A stretch of 64,000 nt of DNA, from positions 1,240,001-1,304,000 of the forward strand of contig CAVTWH010000007.1 of assembly GCA_963738365.1 (NCBI GenBank), written 5' to 3'. Shown here one piece after another: positions 24,497 to 34,674 of this stretch (position 1 is its first letter; each line of letters starts with the position of its first letter). The stretch is from CAVTWH01 sp963738365 (lineage in GTDB: Bacteria > Actinomycetota > Actinomycetes > Mycobacteriales > Micromonosporaceae). A model generated the notes under the pieces. The model ran no database searches. It worked only from the letters and a program-made list of their open reading frames with translations, and had not been told where the DNA came from. A program made the position numbers and the translations under genes.

Positions 24497-25714
24497 ATGC
24501 TGCGCCGGTACGCCATGATCGTCGCCGCCGCCTGCGCGGTACTCCTGCTCGCCGGCGCATCGGCGGCGGCGGCCCCGCCGCCCGGCGCGCCGACCCCGGC
24601 CGCCGCGGCCACGCCCATCTCCGTCTACGGCGCCTGGCACTGCAGCGACGACGCCTGCACCTGGGCGACCGTGCGCGACCCGGCCGCCTTCGACGCAGCC
24701 AACCACTGGCTGGTCGACCGCGGCGACGGCCGCCCCTCGGTCAACCTCGTCGTGCTCAGCTTCGTCAACCCGCTGCGCCTGCTCAACCAGACCACCGACG
24801 CCGGTGACCTCAACGGGGTACCGCGCGGCATGACCCCGGCCGTGGTCTCCTACTTCACCAGCCACGGCATCCGGGTGGCGCTCTCCATCGGCGGCATCAC
24901 CTACACCGGGGACTGGGACTCCGCCCTGGCGGCCGGCGGCGCGCTGCTCGGCCAGCGGGCGGCCGCGCTGGCCCGGCAGCTCGGCGTCGGTATCGAGATC
25001 GACTACGAGAACAGCGGCTCGCCGAACCTGACCGGGCTGCAGGACTTCATCACCGCGTACCGCGCCGCGCTGCCCTATGACGCGACCGGGGCGGACCCGG
25101 CCGCCCGGCTGACCATCGACCTGGCCGCCGGCGACCGCTGGCTGATCCCGCTCACCCAGCGGGCCACCTCGGCCTGGCTGACCACCACCAGTCCGGTACT
25201 CGACTACGCCAACGCCATGGTGCCGTCCAGGCAGCCGAGCGCCTCGGCCGCCGAATCGAACTGGCAGGAGCACCTGACCGGCAAGCAGACCTACAACCCG
25301 CCGATCCCGCCGCTGGCGCCGGCCAAGTTCACCGGCAGCCTCTACATCGCCGAAGGCCACCAGGTCCGGCCCGAGTGCACCACCTTCGCCTCGTCGGTGC
25401 AGAACGCTACGGGCAGCTGGCTGCGCACCGCGGCGCCGGCCGGCGCCGGTACCAGCGCCGGACTGCTGGGGTACATGTTCTGGGCGGCGGAGCGGCCGTC
25501 CACCAACGGCGTCACCACCGACCCCGCCGAACACCTGCGAAGGCGGGGTGGGTGCCGGGGCCACCAGCTTCGCGCGTCCCGATCCCCATGCCGGCGCTGC
25601 GCCAGAGCTGAACCGGAGCGCGCCCCACGCGCCGTCCCCGCTGTCCGGTTCTGTCCGGTGTCCTGCTGGTGCTGGCCGGCACCGGCCAGCGTGACATGCT
25701 GCGGATATTCTTGA
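24497..25714 (+). CDS. Secreted GH18-like protein with disrupted C-terminus
   Basis: The reading frame gives 405 residues from ATG 24497, behind GGGAGG. A signal peptide (residues 1-30) precedes a TIM-barrel-like domain with VALSIGGITY and GIEIDYEN, which keeps the final Asp and Glu of the GH18 DxxDxDxE motif though the earlier Asp residues are replaced. It probably acts on chitin-like polymers outside the cell, but activity is uncertain. After GVTTDP at about 25523 the frame turns Arg/Cys-rich. The expected ending is split over two other frames: NTCEGGVGAGATSF (25530-25571), then VPIPMPALRQS with a stop at 25609-25611. Two one-base insertions would explain this. Confidence 0.75.
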   Translation: MLRRYAMIVAAACAVLLLAGASAAAAPPPGAPTPAAAATPISVYGAWHCSDDACTWATVRDPAAFDAANHWLVDRGDGRPSVNLVVLSFVNPLRLLNQTTDAGDLNGVPRGMTPAVVSYFTSHGIRVALSIGGITYTGDWDSALAAGGALLGQRAAALARQLGVGIEIDYENSGSPNLTGLQDFITAYRAALPYDATGADPAARLTIDLAAGDRWLIPLTQRATSAWLTTTSPVLDYANAMVPSRQPSASAAESNWQEHLTGKQTYNPPIPPLAPAKFTGSLYIAEGHQVRPECTTFASSVQNATGSWLRTAAPAGAGTSAGLLGYMFWAAERPSTNGVTTDPAEHLRRRGGCRGHQLRASRSPCRRCARAEPERAPRAVPAVRFCPVSCWCWPAPASVTCCGYS

Positions 25715-25739
25715 CTCATTCCAGAAAACGGACCAGACT
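25708..25739 (+). promoter_or_regulatory. furA promoter and possible FurA operator
   Basis: TTGACT (25711-25716) and CAGACT (25734-25739) are 17 bp apart, with the GTG start seven bases further on. An imperfect inverted repeat TTCTTG-N7-CCAGAA (25708-25726) overlaps the -35. The patch is AT-rich for this genome, as expected of a Fur-family site. Confidence 0.65.
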
Positions 25740-25746
25740 CGATCAG

Positions 25747-26178
25747 GTGGCCAGCACCCAGGATCTCCGGCACGCGCTGCGGACAGCGGCGCTGCGGGTG
25801 ACCCGACCCCGGGTCGCCGTGCTGGCCGCGGTCTACGCGCACCCGCACGCCGACACGGACTCGATCATCACCGCGGTCCGCCGGGACGCCCCCGAGGTGT
25901 CCCACCAGACGGTGTACGACTCGCTGCGCGCGCTGACCGCCGCCGGCCTGCTGCGCCGCATCCAGCCGGCCGGGTCGGTGGCCCGCTACGAATCGCGGGT
26001 CGGTGACAACCACCACCACGTCGTCTGCCGCGGCTGCGGCGTGATCGCCGACGTGGACTGCGCGGTCGGGCAGGCGCCCTGCCTGACCGCCGCCGACGAG
26101 CGCAGCTTCGTCATCGACGAGGCCGAGGTCATCTACTGGGGCGTGTGCCCCGACTGTTCCAGCGCAGACGTGTCCTGA
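25747..26178 (+). CDS. furA: FurA-type peroxide-sensing repressor
   Basis: The 143-residue Fur-family protein starts at GTG 25747. The winged helix includes VSHQTVYDSLRALTAAGLLRRI, and the metal-binding part has HHHVVCRGCG and a C-terminal CPDC, the two CxxC zinc motifs. The order furA then katG, 31 bp apart, is the hallmark of actinomycete FurA, which represses itself and katG until peroxide inactivates it. The gene appears leaderless, with CAGACT seven bases before GTG. It is cytosolic. Confidence 0.93.
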   Translation: MASTQDLRHALRTAALRVTRPRVAVLAAVYAHPHADTDSIITAVRRDAPEVSHQTVYDSLRALTAAGLLRRIQPAGSVARYESRVGDNHHHVVCRGCGVIADVDCAVGQAPCLTAADERSFVIDEAEVIYWGVCPDCSSADVS

Positions 26179-26209
26179 TCCTTTGAACGCACAGCACGGA
26201 GGGAATCCG

Positions 26210-28549
<2,340 letters not shown>

Positions 28550-28564
28550 TCCCAGGCCGCCGAC

Positions 28565-28602
28565 GTGGTGGGGCCGGTTCCGTTCGGGACCGGCCCCACC
28601 AC
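28565..28602 (+). terminator. Strong terminator of the furA-katG operon
   Basis: GTGGTGGGGCCGGT and ACCGGCCCCACCAC form a 14-bp perfect stem around a 10-nt loop, 15 bp after the katG stop. Confidence 0.85.
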
Positions 28603-28655
28603 TGTCCGCCGCGCCCGGCGGGTAGCCGCTCTGCGGACGGGTCAGCGCGTGGCCG

Positions 28656-29387
28656 TCAGGAGCGGGACCTCAGGGCGTCCCGCAGGCACACGATGACCAG
28701 CGCCGGGTAGAGCACGTAGGCAGCCAGCTGGAGGTGGGTGCCGTACCACGCGCCGAGGCCGGTGAGCGCGGTCAGCACCCAGTGCGGGTCGTGGGCGGCG
28801 CTCCAGGCGGCCACCGTCCCCGGTAGCAGGTGCGGGTCGGCCGCCGCGGCGGCAGCCCCGACCAGCCCGAGCACGGCGCCCAGCCGGCCGAGCAGGAGGA
28901 CCAGCCCCAGGGCCGCGATCACGGCCGCCGGCGCCAGGCCGGCCTGGGTGAGCGCCGCCGACCGGCCGAGGTACGCCCCCGTAGACGGGTGGTACCCCTG
29001 GCCGATCCAGGTGTGCTTGACCACTCCCACCTGCCAGAGCAGCAGCAGCGCGCCGGCCAGGGTCCAGCCGGCGCGCTCCAACCGGATGCCGAGCACCCGG
29101 CCGAACGACGGCCCGGACGGCCCGGACGGCTCGGGCAGCCGGGGTGGTCGGGCCGGTGGCCGCCGCGGCGGCGTACCCGGCCGCCCCGGCGCAGTGCCAC
29201 CGCCCGTCGGTGCCGGGTGCGGTCCGGCGGCCGTGGCTCCGCCGCCCAGCCCGGTCGTCGGAGGCGCCGGTGGTGGCGTGGGCAGTGGCGGAGCGGGCCG
29301 GAAGGGCGGAGTGGCCGGGCGCGTCGCGGTGTTCTCCCGCGCCCGCCGGGCGGCCTCGCGGATCTTGTTCAGGTCCTCGTTGGCCAT
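28656..29387 (-). CDS. Membrane protein, last gene of the E1/E2/JAB/Hsp70 operon
   Basis: The 243-residue protein starts at ATG 29387, one base after the JAB-E1 stop (TGAcATG). Residues 1-20 are a charged helix (NEDLNKIREAARRAREN), 25-95 a Pro-rich linker, and the rest has three to four hydrophobic segments (WTLAGALLLLWQVGVV, VIAALGLVLLLGRLGAVLGLVG, and HLQLAAYVLYPALVIVCL). I recognise no family. The long Pro-rich cytoplasmic arm suggests it tethers operon partners to the membrane, which is inference. Position and tight spacing make co-expression with the conjugation enzymes nearly certain. Confidence 0.8.
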   Translation of the reverse strand: MANEDLNKIREAARRARENTATRPATPPFRPAPPLPTPPPAPPTTGLGGGATAAGPHPAPTGGGTAPGRPGTPPRRPPARPPRLPEPSGPSGPSFGRVLGIRLERAGWTLAGALLLLWQVGVVKHTWIGQGYHPSTGAYLGRSAALTQAGLAPAAVIAALGLVLLLGRLGAVLGLVGAAAAAADPHLLPGTVAAWSAAHDPHWVLTALTGLGAWYGTHLQLAAYVLYPALVIVCLRDALRSRS

Positions 29388-29388
29388 G

Positions 29389-31590
29389 TCACCGCACGTC
29401 CACCGCGGCGCCGTCGCGCCCGCCCTCGTCCCACGGCGGTACCAGCCCGCCCGGGGCGGCCCCGACCACCGTGGCCTCGACCGGTGCCGCCGACGCGCGG
29501 GCGGCGCTGAGCCCGAAGGCGGCGGCCTGCTCGTCGGTGAGCGCACGCAGCAGCGCCTGCGTGCTCGGCGGCCCGGACGGCACCCGCAGCGGATCACTAC
29601 GGTCCTGCTCAGCGCCGCAGACCGGGCATCCGGGCTGCGACGCCGCCGCCATCCAGATGCTCTGGAACGCGTACTGGCCGGCCGCGCTGTGCAGCACGCG
29701 GGGGAAGAAGTCGTAGCGCGGCACCATGGCGAAGACCACAGTGGACAGGTGGGCGGCGCGCGGCTCGTCCAGGAAGGTGGCCAGCGTGCCCGCGTCGTCG
29801 CTGTGGTGCAGCAGGGCCAGCGCGAGCTTGGTCCCGGCGGCGGTGACGAAGTGGATGTCGGTGAGCAGGCCCGGCTCGGCAACCAGCCGGCCGGTGGCGT
29901 AGTCGGTGGCGCGCCGGCTCACCGGGGAGCGGTCCACCCGGGCGCTTCCGGTGCTGCACTGCCAGCACGGCCCGCCCGGATAGGTGATGATGACCTCGCC
30001 GCCGGCCGCCCGCCGGTACAGGCCGATGAAGACGGCCGGTACGCCGCACCAGTAGGCGATGTGGTTGAGGCGCTGCTGGGCCCGGTTGTCATCGGTGGTG
30101 CCCACCACGAGGTGCGCACCGCGTACCGCGTCGGCCAGCAGCCGCGGGTCGAGCTGCTCGACGGCGGCCACGTGGGTGCTCACCCGTACCTCGGGGTTGA
30201 CGGCGGCGAGCCGCCGGGCCAGCGCGTCCACCTTGGCCCGGCCCACGTCATCGGCCAGGTACCCGGACCTGCCGAGGTTCTCCGGTGCCACCGCCTCCGG
30301 GTCGACCAGGGTGAATGCCCCGACGCCGGAGCGGGCCAGCGTCTCGGCGACGTACGAGCCGACCGAGCCGGCACCGACCACCACCGCGTGCCGGTCCTGT
30401 AGCCGGGTGGACAGGATGCCGCCGGTACGCGCGAACAGCGCTGTCAGCGTCCCTTGCCCCGCTTCGGCCGCCGGGGCGCCGGCCGCTGACGCGGATTGCG
30501 CGACACCGGGTCCGGCGCCGTTCCCGGGCTCCGCGAGCTGCCCGGGGTCTGCGAGCTGCCCGGGGTCTGCGAGCTGCCCGGGGTCTGCGAGCTGTTCGGG
30601 GTCTGCGAGCTGCCCGGGCTCGGCGGGGTCGCCGGCTCCCGCGGCGTCGGCGGAGTCTGCGGCTGCGAAGTCCGCGGCTGCGGAGTCGGGTGCTGCCGCG
30701 TCGGCGGCTGCGGAGCCGGCTGTGCCCGGGTCAGGCGTAGCCGGCGCAGCAGCGCCGTCACCAGCCCCGGTGCGGGCGGCAGCTGCCCGGAGGGTGGCGA
30801 GTTCGGAGGCTGCGGCGTTCGCGGCGTCGCGAAATCGACGCTGGTCGCGGGCGACCTCCAGCGCCCGCGCCAGCCGCAGCGCCGGCTGCACCCCGAGGTC
30901 CCAGGACAGTGGCTGCTCCTGCGCGCCGCCACCGAAGTCGATGAGCATCGGCGCCACCGCCGGAAAGTCCGCGCTGAACAGCAGCGAGGCGTCCGCGAAC
31001 CCGGCGCCCTCGACCTGGCCGCAGATCATCGCCGTACCGTCGATGTCGACCAGCACCGGCTCGCCCTCGGTGAAGCGCAGGCCCGCCCGCAGCACCGACT
31101 CCTCCACCGGCACGATACGTGGACGCATCCGTACCAGGCCCGCGCCGTCGCGCCCCGGGCGGGCACCGAAGCAGGACAGCCGGGCGGGGCCGTCGATCAG
31201 CTCGTGCTCCTGCGGCGGATGGTCGACGTCGAAGGTGAGGATCAGCGCCAGGTACTGGCTCATGCTCGGGTTGAGCGCGAGGCTGCGGCCGTACTCGTAG
31301 AGGTCCTGCGCGGACGGCCGGTTCATGCCGCCCGGGTGGGAATGCACGATGCCCTTGAACCGGGCCTGCGTCTCCGCCTCCACCCGGGCCACCTGGCCGG
31401 CCAGCTGCTCGGTGTTGCGGTACTCCACGGTGGTCACCAGCGCGTCCACGTCGTGGATGAAGGTGGTGACGACGTCGGCGCCGTGCACGCCCAGTAGTGC
31501 GCCGCCCTGCTCGGGGCGGCGGGAGGCCAGCGCGTCGACGAGAGCGCGCAGCGCGTAGTCGGTGATCCGCAGGGTCGCCAGGCCGGCCAT
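29389..31590 (-). CDS. JAB (JAMM) isopeptidase fused to E1-like ThiF adenylyltransferase
   Basis: The 733-residue protein combines two opposite activities. Residues 1-135 are a JAB domain with Glu27, His83, His85, Ser93 and Asp96 of the JAMM zinc motif (HSHP...PSAQD). Residues 136-280 are uncharacterised, and 280-375 a low-complexity Ala/Pro linker with QLADPG repeats. Residues 400-660 are an E1/ThiF fold: GAGSVGSYVAE (405-415), the acidic strand end VDPE, ENLGRSGYL with the Asn and Arg of the adenylation site, Lys453, and zinc pairs CWQC (543-546) and CPVC (655-658). It should activate a C-terminal glycine and also hydrolyse the linkage. It is preceded by the E2-like gene with one base between. 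Confidence 0.92.
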   Translation of the reverse strand: MAGLATLRITDYALRALVDALASRRPEQGGALLGVHGADVVTTFIHDVDALVTTVEYRNTEQLAGQVARVEAETQARFKGIVHSHPGGMNRPSAQDLYEYGRSLALNPSMSQYLALILTFDVDHPPQEHELIDGPARLSCFGARPGRDGAGLVRMRPRIVPVEESVLRAGLRFTEGEPVLVDIDGTAMICGQVEGAGFADASLLFSADFPAVAPMLIDFGGGAQEQPLSWDLGVQPALRLARALEVARDQRRFRDAANAAASELATLRAAAARTGAGDGAAAPATPDPGTAGSAAADAAAPDSAAADFAAADSADAAGAGDPAEPGQLADPEQLADPGQLADPGQLADPGQLAEPGNGAGPGVAQSASAAGAPAAEAGQGTLTALFARTGGILSTRLQDRHAVVVGAGSVGSYVAETLARSGVGAFTLVDPEAVAPENLGRSGYLADDVGRAKVDALARRLAAVNPEVRVSTHVAAVEQLDPRLLADAVRGAHLVVGTTDDNRAQQRLNHIAYWCGVPAVFIGLYRRAAGGEVIITYPGGPCWQCSTGSARVDRSPVSRRATDYATGRLVAEPGLLTDIHFVTAAGTKLALALLHHSDDAGTLATFLDEPRAAHLSTVVFAMVPRYDFFPRVLHSAAGQYAFQSIWMAAASQPGCPVCGAEQDRSDPLRVPSGPPSTQALLRALTDEQAAAFGLSAARASAAPVEATVVGAAPGGLVPPWDEGGRDGAAVDVR
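30533..30622 (-). repeat. Five 18-bp tandem repeats in the JAB-E1 linker
   Basis: The plus-strand unit GCGAGCTGCCCGGGGTCT occurs five times with few changes and encodes QLADPG on the minus strand. It lengthens the flexible linker between JAB and E1 and is likely variable between strains. Confidence 0.85.
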
Positions 31591-31591
31591 G

Positions 31592-32146
31592 TCAGTCGTT
31601 CTCGTTGTTGATGGAGAACGGGAAGGTGAGCCCCTGCCGCACGTAGCTGATGCCCAGCGCCCACAGCGCGGACTTGGAGAACGCCTCCTCCAGGGTCGCC
31701 TGTCCGGAGCCCTTGCGTTCGTCCAGGCAGATCTGTCCGCTGCCGAACAGGTGTGCGCCGTGCGCCGGCAGCCTGCCCTCCAGCTCCGGCGCCACCAGCT
31801 TCACCTTGTAGTCGGTGCCGTCGAAGTAGGCGAACAGGGTGTACTCGTCGCCCAGGTCGGTGGTGATCGAGTACAGCCAGCCGGAGACGTCCGCCTCGTT
31901 GATGAAGACCGTGTTGCGGGGCAGCTTGGTGCGGGCGGTCTGCTGGTCGCGCAGCGTCCGGTCGAGCGCTGCGAAGGTCGCCTGGTGCACCACCGATACC
32001 GGCTCCCGGCCGGCCTCGTCGCCCAGCCGGATGTTGCCGTCCCGGTCGACGACCACCTGCTCGGTGGGGCTGGGCGGGTACGGGGTGCCCCGGCGTTGGG
32101 CCTGCTTGATCCGCCGGCGTACCTCGTTCAGGTCGGTCTCGGTCAC
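31592..32146 (-). CDS. E2-like ubiquitin-conjugating fold protein
   Basis: The 184-residue protein starts at GTG 32146 behind GAGGAGG. Residues 75-145 show the E2 pattern: a strand with FDGTDYKVKLVAPE, then AHLFGSGQICLDE, where His132 and Cys140 match the H-x7-C arrangement in which the E2 catalytic Cys follows a Gly-x-Ile. A helix-rich C-terminus follows (TLEEAFSKSALWALGISYVRQG). The protein would receive an activated substrate from the E1 domain as a thioester and pass it to a target. The N-terminal 70 residues are unlike standard E2s. The spacing to the E1 gene (1 bp) supports a functional pair. Confidence 0.85.
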   Translation of the reverse strand: MTETDLNEVRRRIKQAQRRGTPYPPSPTEQVVVDRDGNIRLGDEAGREPVSVVHQATFAALDRTLRDQQTARTKLPRNTVFINEADVSGWLYSITTDLGDEYTLFAYFDGTDYKVKLVAPELEGRLPAHGAHLFGSGQICLDERKGSGQATLEEAFSKSALWALGISYVRQGLTFPFSINNEND

Positions 32147-32156
32147 GGTGGCCTCC

Positions 32157-32936
32157 TCAGGGGTTGTGGGTGGTGACGCGCTGCGGCTCGAAGACGCGGT
32201 CGCCCACCAGGTAGGCGGGCACGATGACGCGGGCCACCGGCGTGGCCGGGTCGCAGTCGCCCCACGCCCGCTGGTAGCCGGGGTTGATCGGCTGTCCGGG
32301 GTGGGCGGAGAAGCTCCACGCCCCTTCAGGGGCCGCTGCCCGGGCGCGCCAGCGCAGTTCACCGCCGGTGGTGGCCAGCCGTACCAGCCAGTCGGGGGCG
32401 TCGGCGAGCACGGTACGCAGCCGCTCCTCGTCCACGCCGGGGCCGGCGAACATCGCCTCGCACAACTCGGCGAGGCGTTCGGCGAGCAGTTCGGTGTCGG
32501 TGGCGCCGCCGCGGCCACGGCGCCGTTTCGGCCAGGCGGCCGCCCGCGCCGCGCTGGTCAGCTCCTGGTCGACGAAGGTACGGAAGCGTTCGGCGATCTC
32601 CTGGTGCTCCACGTGCCGGGGACTGGCTCCGATCGCCTGCGGTGTCCGGTTGGCGAGCACCTGGGTGAACCGGCCGTCCAGCTCGTCGTACTCGTCGGCG
32701 AGCACCGCCGTCTCCTGGCCGATCCGGGCGATCTCGGCTTCCAGCCGGACCGCCGTGGCGTCCAGCACGCCGTGGCGTTGCTCCAGGCGTACCAGGCTCT
32801 CCTGGACCTCGCGCAGCTCGCGTTTGAGTTCGGCGAAGACGACCGCGTCATGTTTGGACCGCTCGGTCAGCTCGACCAGCCAGTTATGGATGTCAATGAC
32901 GCTGAGTTCGTGCCGGCGCGCCGGGAATCCGCTCAT
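32157..32936 (-). CDS. Coiled-coil protein of the E1/E2/JAB/Hsp70 operon
   Basis: The 259-residue protein has a predicted coiled coil at about residues 20-85 (LKRELREVQESLVRLEQRHG), a helical middle with a KRRRGRGG basic patch near 145, and a C-terminal mixed domain ending RVIVPAYLVGDRVFEPQRV. Two ATGs occur in a row; the second (32936) is better spaced from TAGGAG. I do not recognise a family. It sits between the Hsp70 and E2 genes with gaps of 7 and 10 bp and may be an adaptor or the modified substrate. Confidence 0.8.
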   Translation of the reverse strand: MSGFPARRHELSVIDIHNWLVELTERSKHDAVVFAELKRELREVQESLVRLEQRHGVLDATAVRLEAEIARIGQETAVLADEYDELDGRFTQVLANRTPQAIGASPRHVEHQEIAERFRTFVDQELTSAARAAAWPKRRRGRGGATDTELLAERLAELCEAMFAGPGVDEERLRTVLADAPDWLVRLATTGGELRWRARAAAPEGAWSFSAHPGQPINPGYQRAWGDCDPATPVARVIVPAYLVGDRVFEPQRVTTHNP

Positions 32937-32943
32937 CATGCTC

Positions 32944-34671
32944 CTATCCCATGCTCGCGAAGCTGATGCGGTGTTGCAGGGTGCGGCCACTGGCCTGGTC
33001 GGCGGCGGCCACCGCGATCTCGGTGCCGCCGAAGGTGAGGGTGACCACGACACCGCGCTGCGCGGCCTGCCGCCCGTCGGCCGGCCCGATCGGCACGTTC
33101 ACCGTGCCGAGGACGCGGACCTGCGCGTCGTCGGCGTAGCGCGGCACCGCGGCCTCCTCGGTGCCGAGCATCACCAGCTCCAGCTCGGTCTCGGTGTTGT
33201 TCACCGGGTACAGGGTGATCTTGCGCTCGGTGTCGACCGGCAGCAGGTCGTTGCGGCTCACCACCGCTTCGAACCGGTCCATGCACAGCCGCTGGCCCTC
33301 GCCGGCGGGCAGCAGCCGGTCCGGCGGGTCGAGGTCGTCGTCGAAGGGCAGGTTCGTGGCGATGCCGTAGGTGCGCGGGCTCTTGCGGGCGATCACGACC
33401 GCCGGGTCGAGCGCGAAGTGCACGGCACCGGCCAGCACCGCGGTCGCCGGGTTCGGCGGCACCACCACCGAGGCCCGGCCGGACAGGTGCCGGATGAGCC
33501 GGTGGCGCAGGTACGGCGACTGGGCGAACCCGCCCACCAGGAAGACGTGGTCGATGCCGCCACCCGGGACGCGGGCCAGGTGCTCGTCCACCACGCTGAG
33601 GATCGGTTCGACGGCCTGGTCGAAGGCGGCCTTCACCTCGGCGTTGCTCAGCACGATGGGTTCCTCGATGCCCTGCTGGGAGGCCGCGAACCGGGTCAGC
33701 CGCCCCTCCTGTGCCAGCAGCTGGTAGAGCTTGAGCGGCATCGGCAGGTTGAACGGCGCCCCCCGGGACGGGTCGAAGAAGCGCTTGTCCCGTTCCCAGT
33801 TGTCCAGGATCTCGACCACCGCCGCCGGCAGGTCGACCTGGAGGCGTTGCAGCAGGTCCCCGCCGATCCGCTTGGCGAGCAGGTCGACCAGGAAGGCACG
33901 GTCGACGAAGGTACCGCCGTGCGCGCCGCCGGAGGCGTGGCCCAGCTCGGTGAGCGAGCCGTCCGGGTCGATCCGGAACGAGCTGAGGTCGACCGTGCCG
34001 CCACCGGCGTCGATCACCAGCATGCTCAGCGGGCCGGCCGGCCGGTCCGGCGCAGCCACCTGGAGATGCCCCTGGCAGTACTGGGTGGCGACCTCCGGTT
34101 CGACGGCGATGAGCAGGCGCCGGACGTCGTCGGGCAGCCCGGCGGCCACCGCGGCGCGCCGCATCAGGTGCCGTTCCCGGTCCCGCCAGATCGCCGGTAC
34201 CGTGACGCACCAACGGATCTCGTCCTCGCGCACCTGCGCTTCCGCGGTGATCCGGGCGACCGCGTACCGGTACAGCTCGCCCAGGTACTGGGTGACCAGG
34301 GCGGGGGCGTCCCGGTCGTCGTCGGGTAGGCGCATCTTGAAGCCGTGGTGCAGCACCAGTTCGGTACGTACCCGCGACTCCAGCTTGAACCGGCGCGCGG
34401 CGGCGAAGCCCCAGTCCAGGACCGCCCCGTCCCCGTCGAGCAGCAGGGCGCTGCGGGTCTTGACGTACGGCGCCGGTTGGTCCAGCCAGTCCATGTGGAA
34501 GGTGAGCCGGCGCTCGGCGATCGGGCGCTGCTGCTCGCTGGTGAACGCCCAGGCGAACCCGCTGCCGTGGGTACCGAAGTCGATGGCGGCGGCCACCCGG
34601 GGCCGGGCGTGCCGGGGTCCGCGGCGCTGGCGCGCCGAGGGCGGGTGCGGTTGGGTGCGCAGGTTGGTCAT
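32944..34671 (-). CDS. HSPA12-like Hsp70 family ATPase
   Basis: The 575-residue protein has the actin/Hsp70 ATPase fold: phosphate-1 motif AAIDFGTHGSGFAWAF (about 27-42), a CVTVPAIW strand, phosphate-2 motif VIDAGGGTVDLSSF (about 220-233) and the adenosine motif VFLVGGFAQSPYLRHRL (about 370). The sequence is closer in style to eukaryotic HSPA12 than to DnaK. There is no DnaK-type substrate domain; residues 440-575 are beta-rich and end in SMG. It likely recognises a stimulus or damaged protein and couples ATP turnover to the E1/E2 module, which is inference. The ATG is three bases after the previous stop. Confidence 0.88.
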   Translation of the reverse strand: MTNLRTQPHPPSARQRRGPRHARPRVAAAIDFGTHGSGFAWAFTSEQQRPIAERRLTFHMDWLDQPAPYVKTRSALLLDGDGAVLDWGFAAARRFKLESRVRTELVLHHGFKMRLPDDDRDAPALVTQYLGELYRYAVARITAEAQVREDEIRWCVTVPAIWRDRERHLMRRAAVAAGLPDDVRRLLIAVEPEVATQYCQGHLQVAAPDRPAGPLSMLVIDAGGGTVDLSSFRIDPDGSLTELGHASGGAHGGTFVDRAFLVDLLAKRIGGDLLQRLQVDLPAAVVEILDNWERDKRFFDPSRGAPFNLPMPLKLYQLLAQEGRLTRFAASQQGIEEPIVLSNAEVKAAFDQAVEPILSVVDEHLARVPGGGIDHVFLVGGFAQSPYLRHRLIRHLSGRASVVVPPNPATAVLAGAVHFALDPAVVIARKSPRTYGIATNLPFDDDLDPPDRLLPAGEGQRLCMDRFEAVVSRNDLLPVDTERKITLYPVNNTETELELVMLGTEEAAVPRYADDAQVRVLGTVNVPIGPADGRQAAQRGVVVTLTFGGTEIAVAAADQASGRTLQHRISFASMG

Positions 34672-34674
34672 GTC

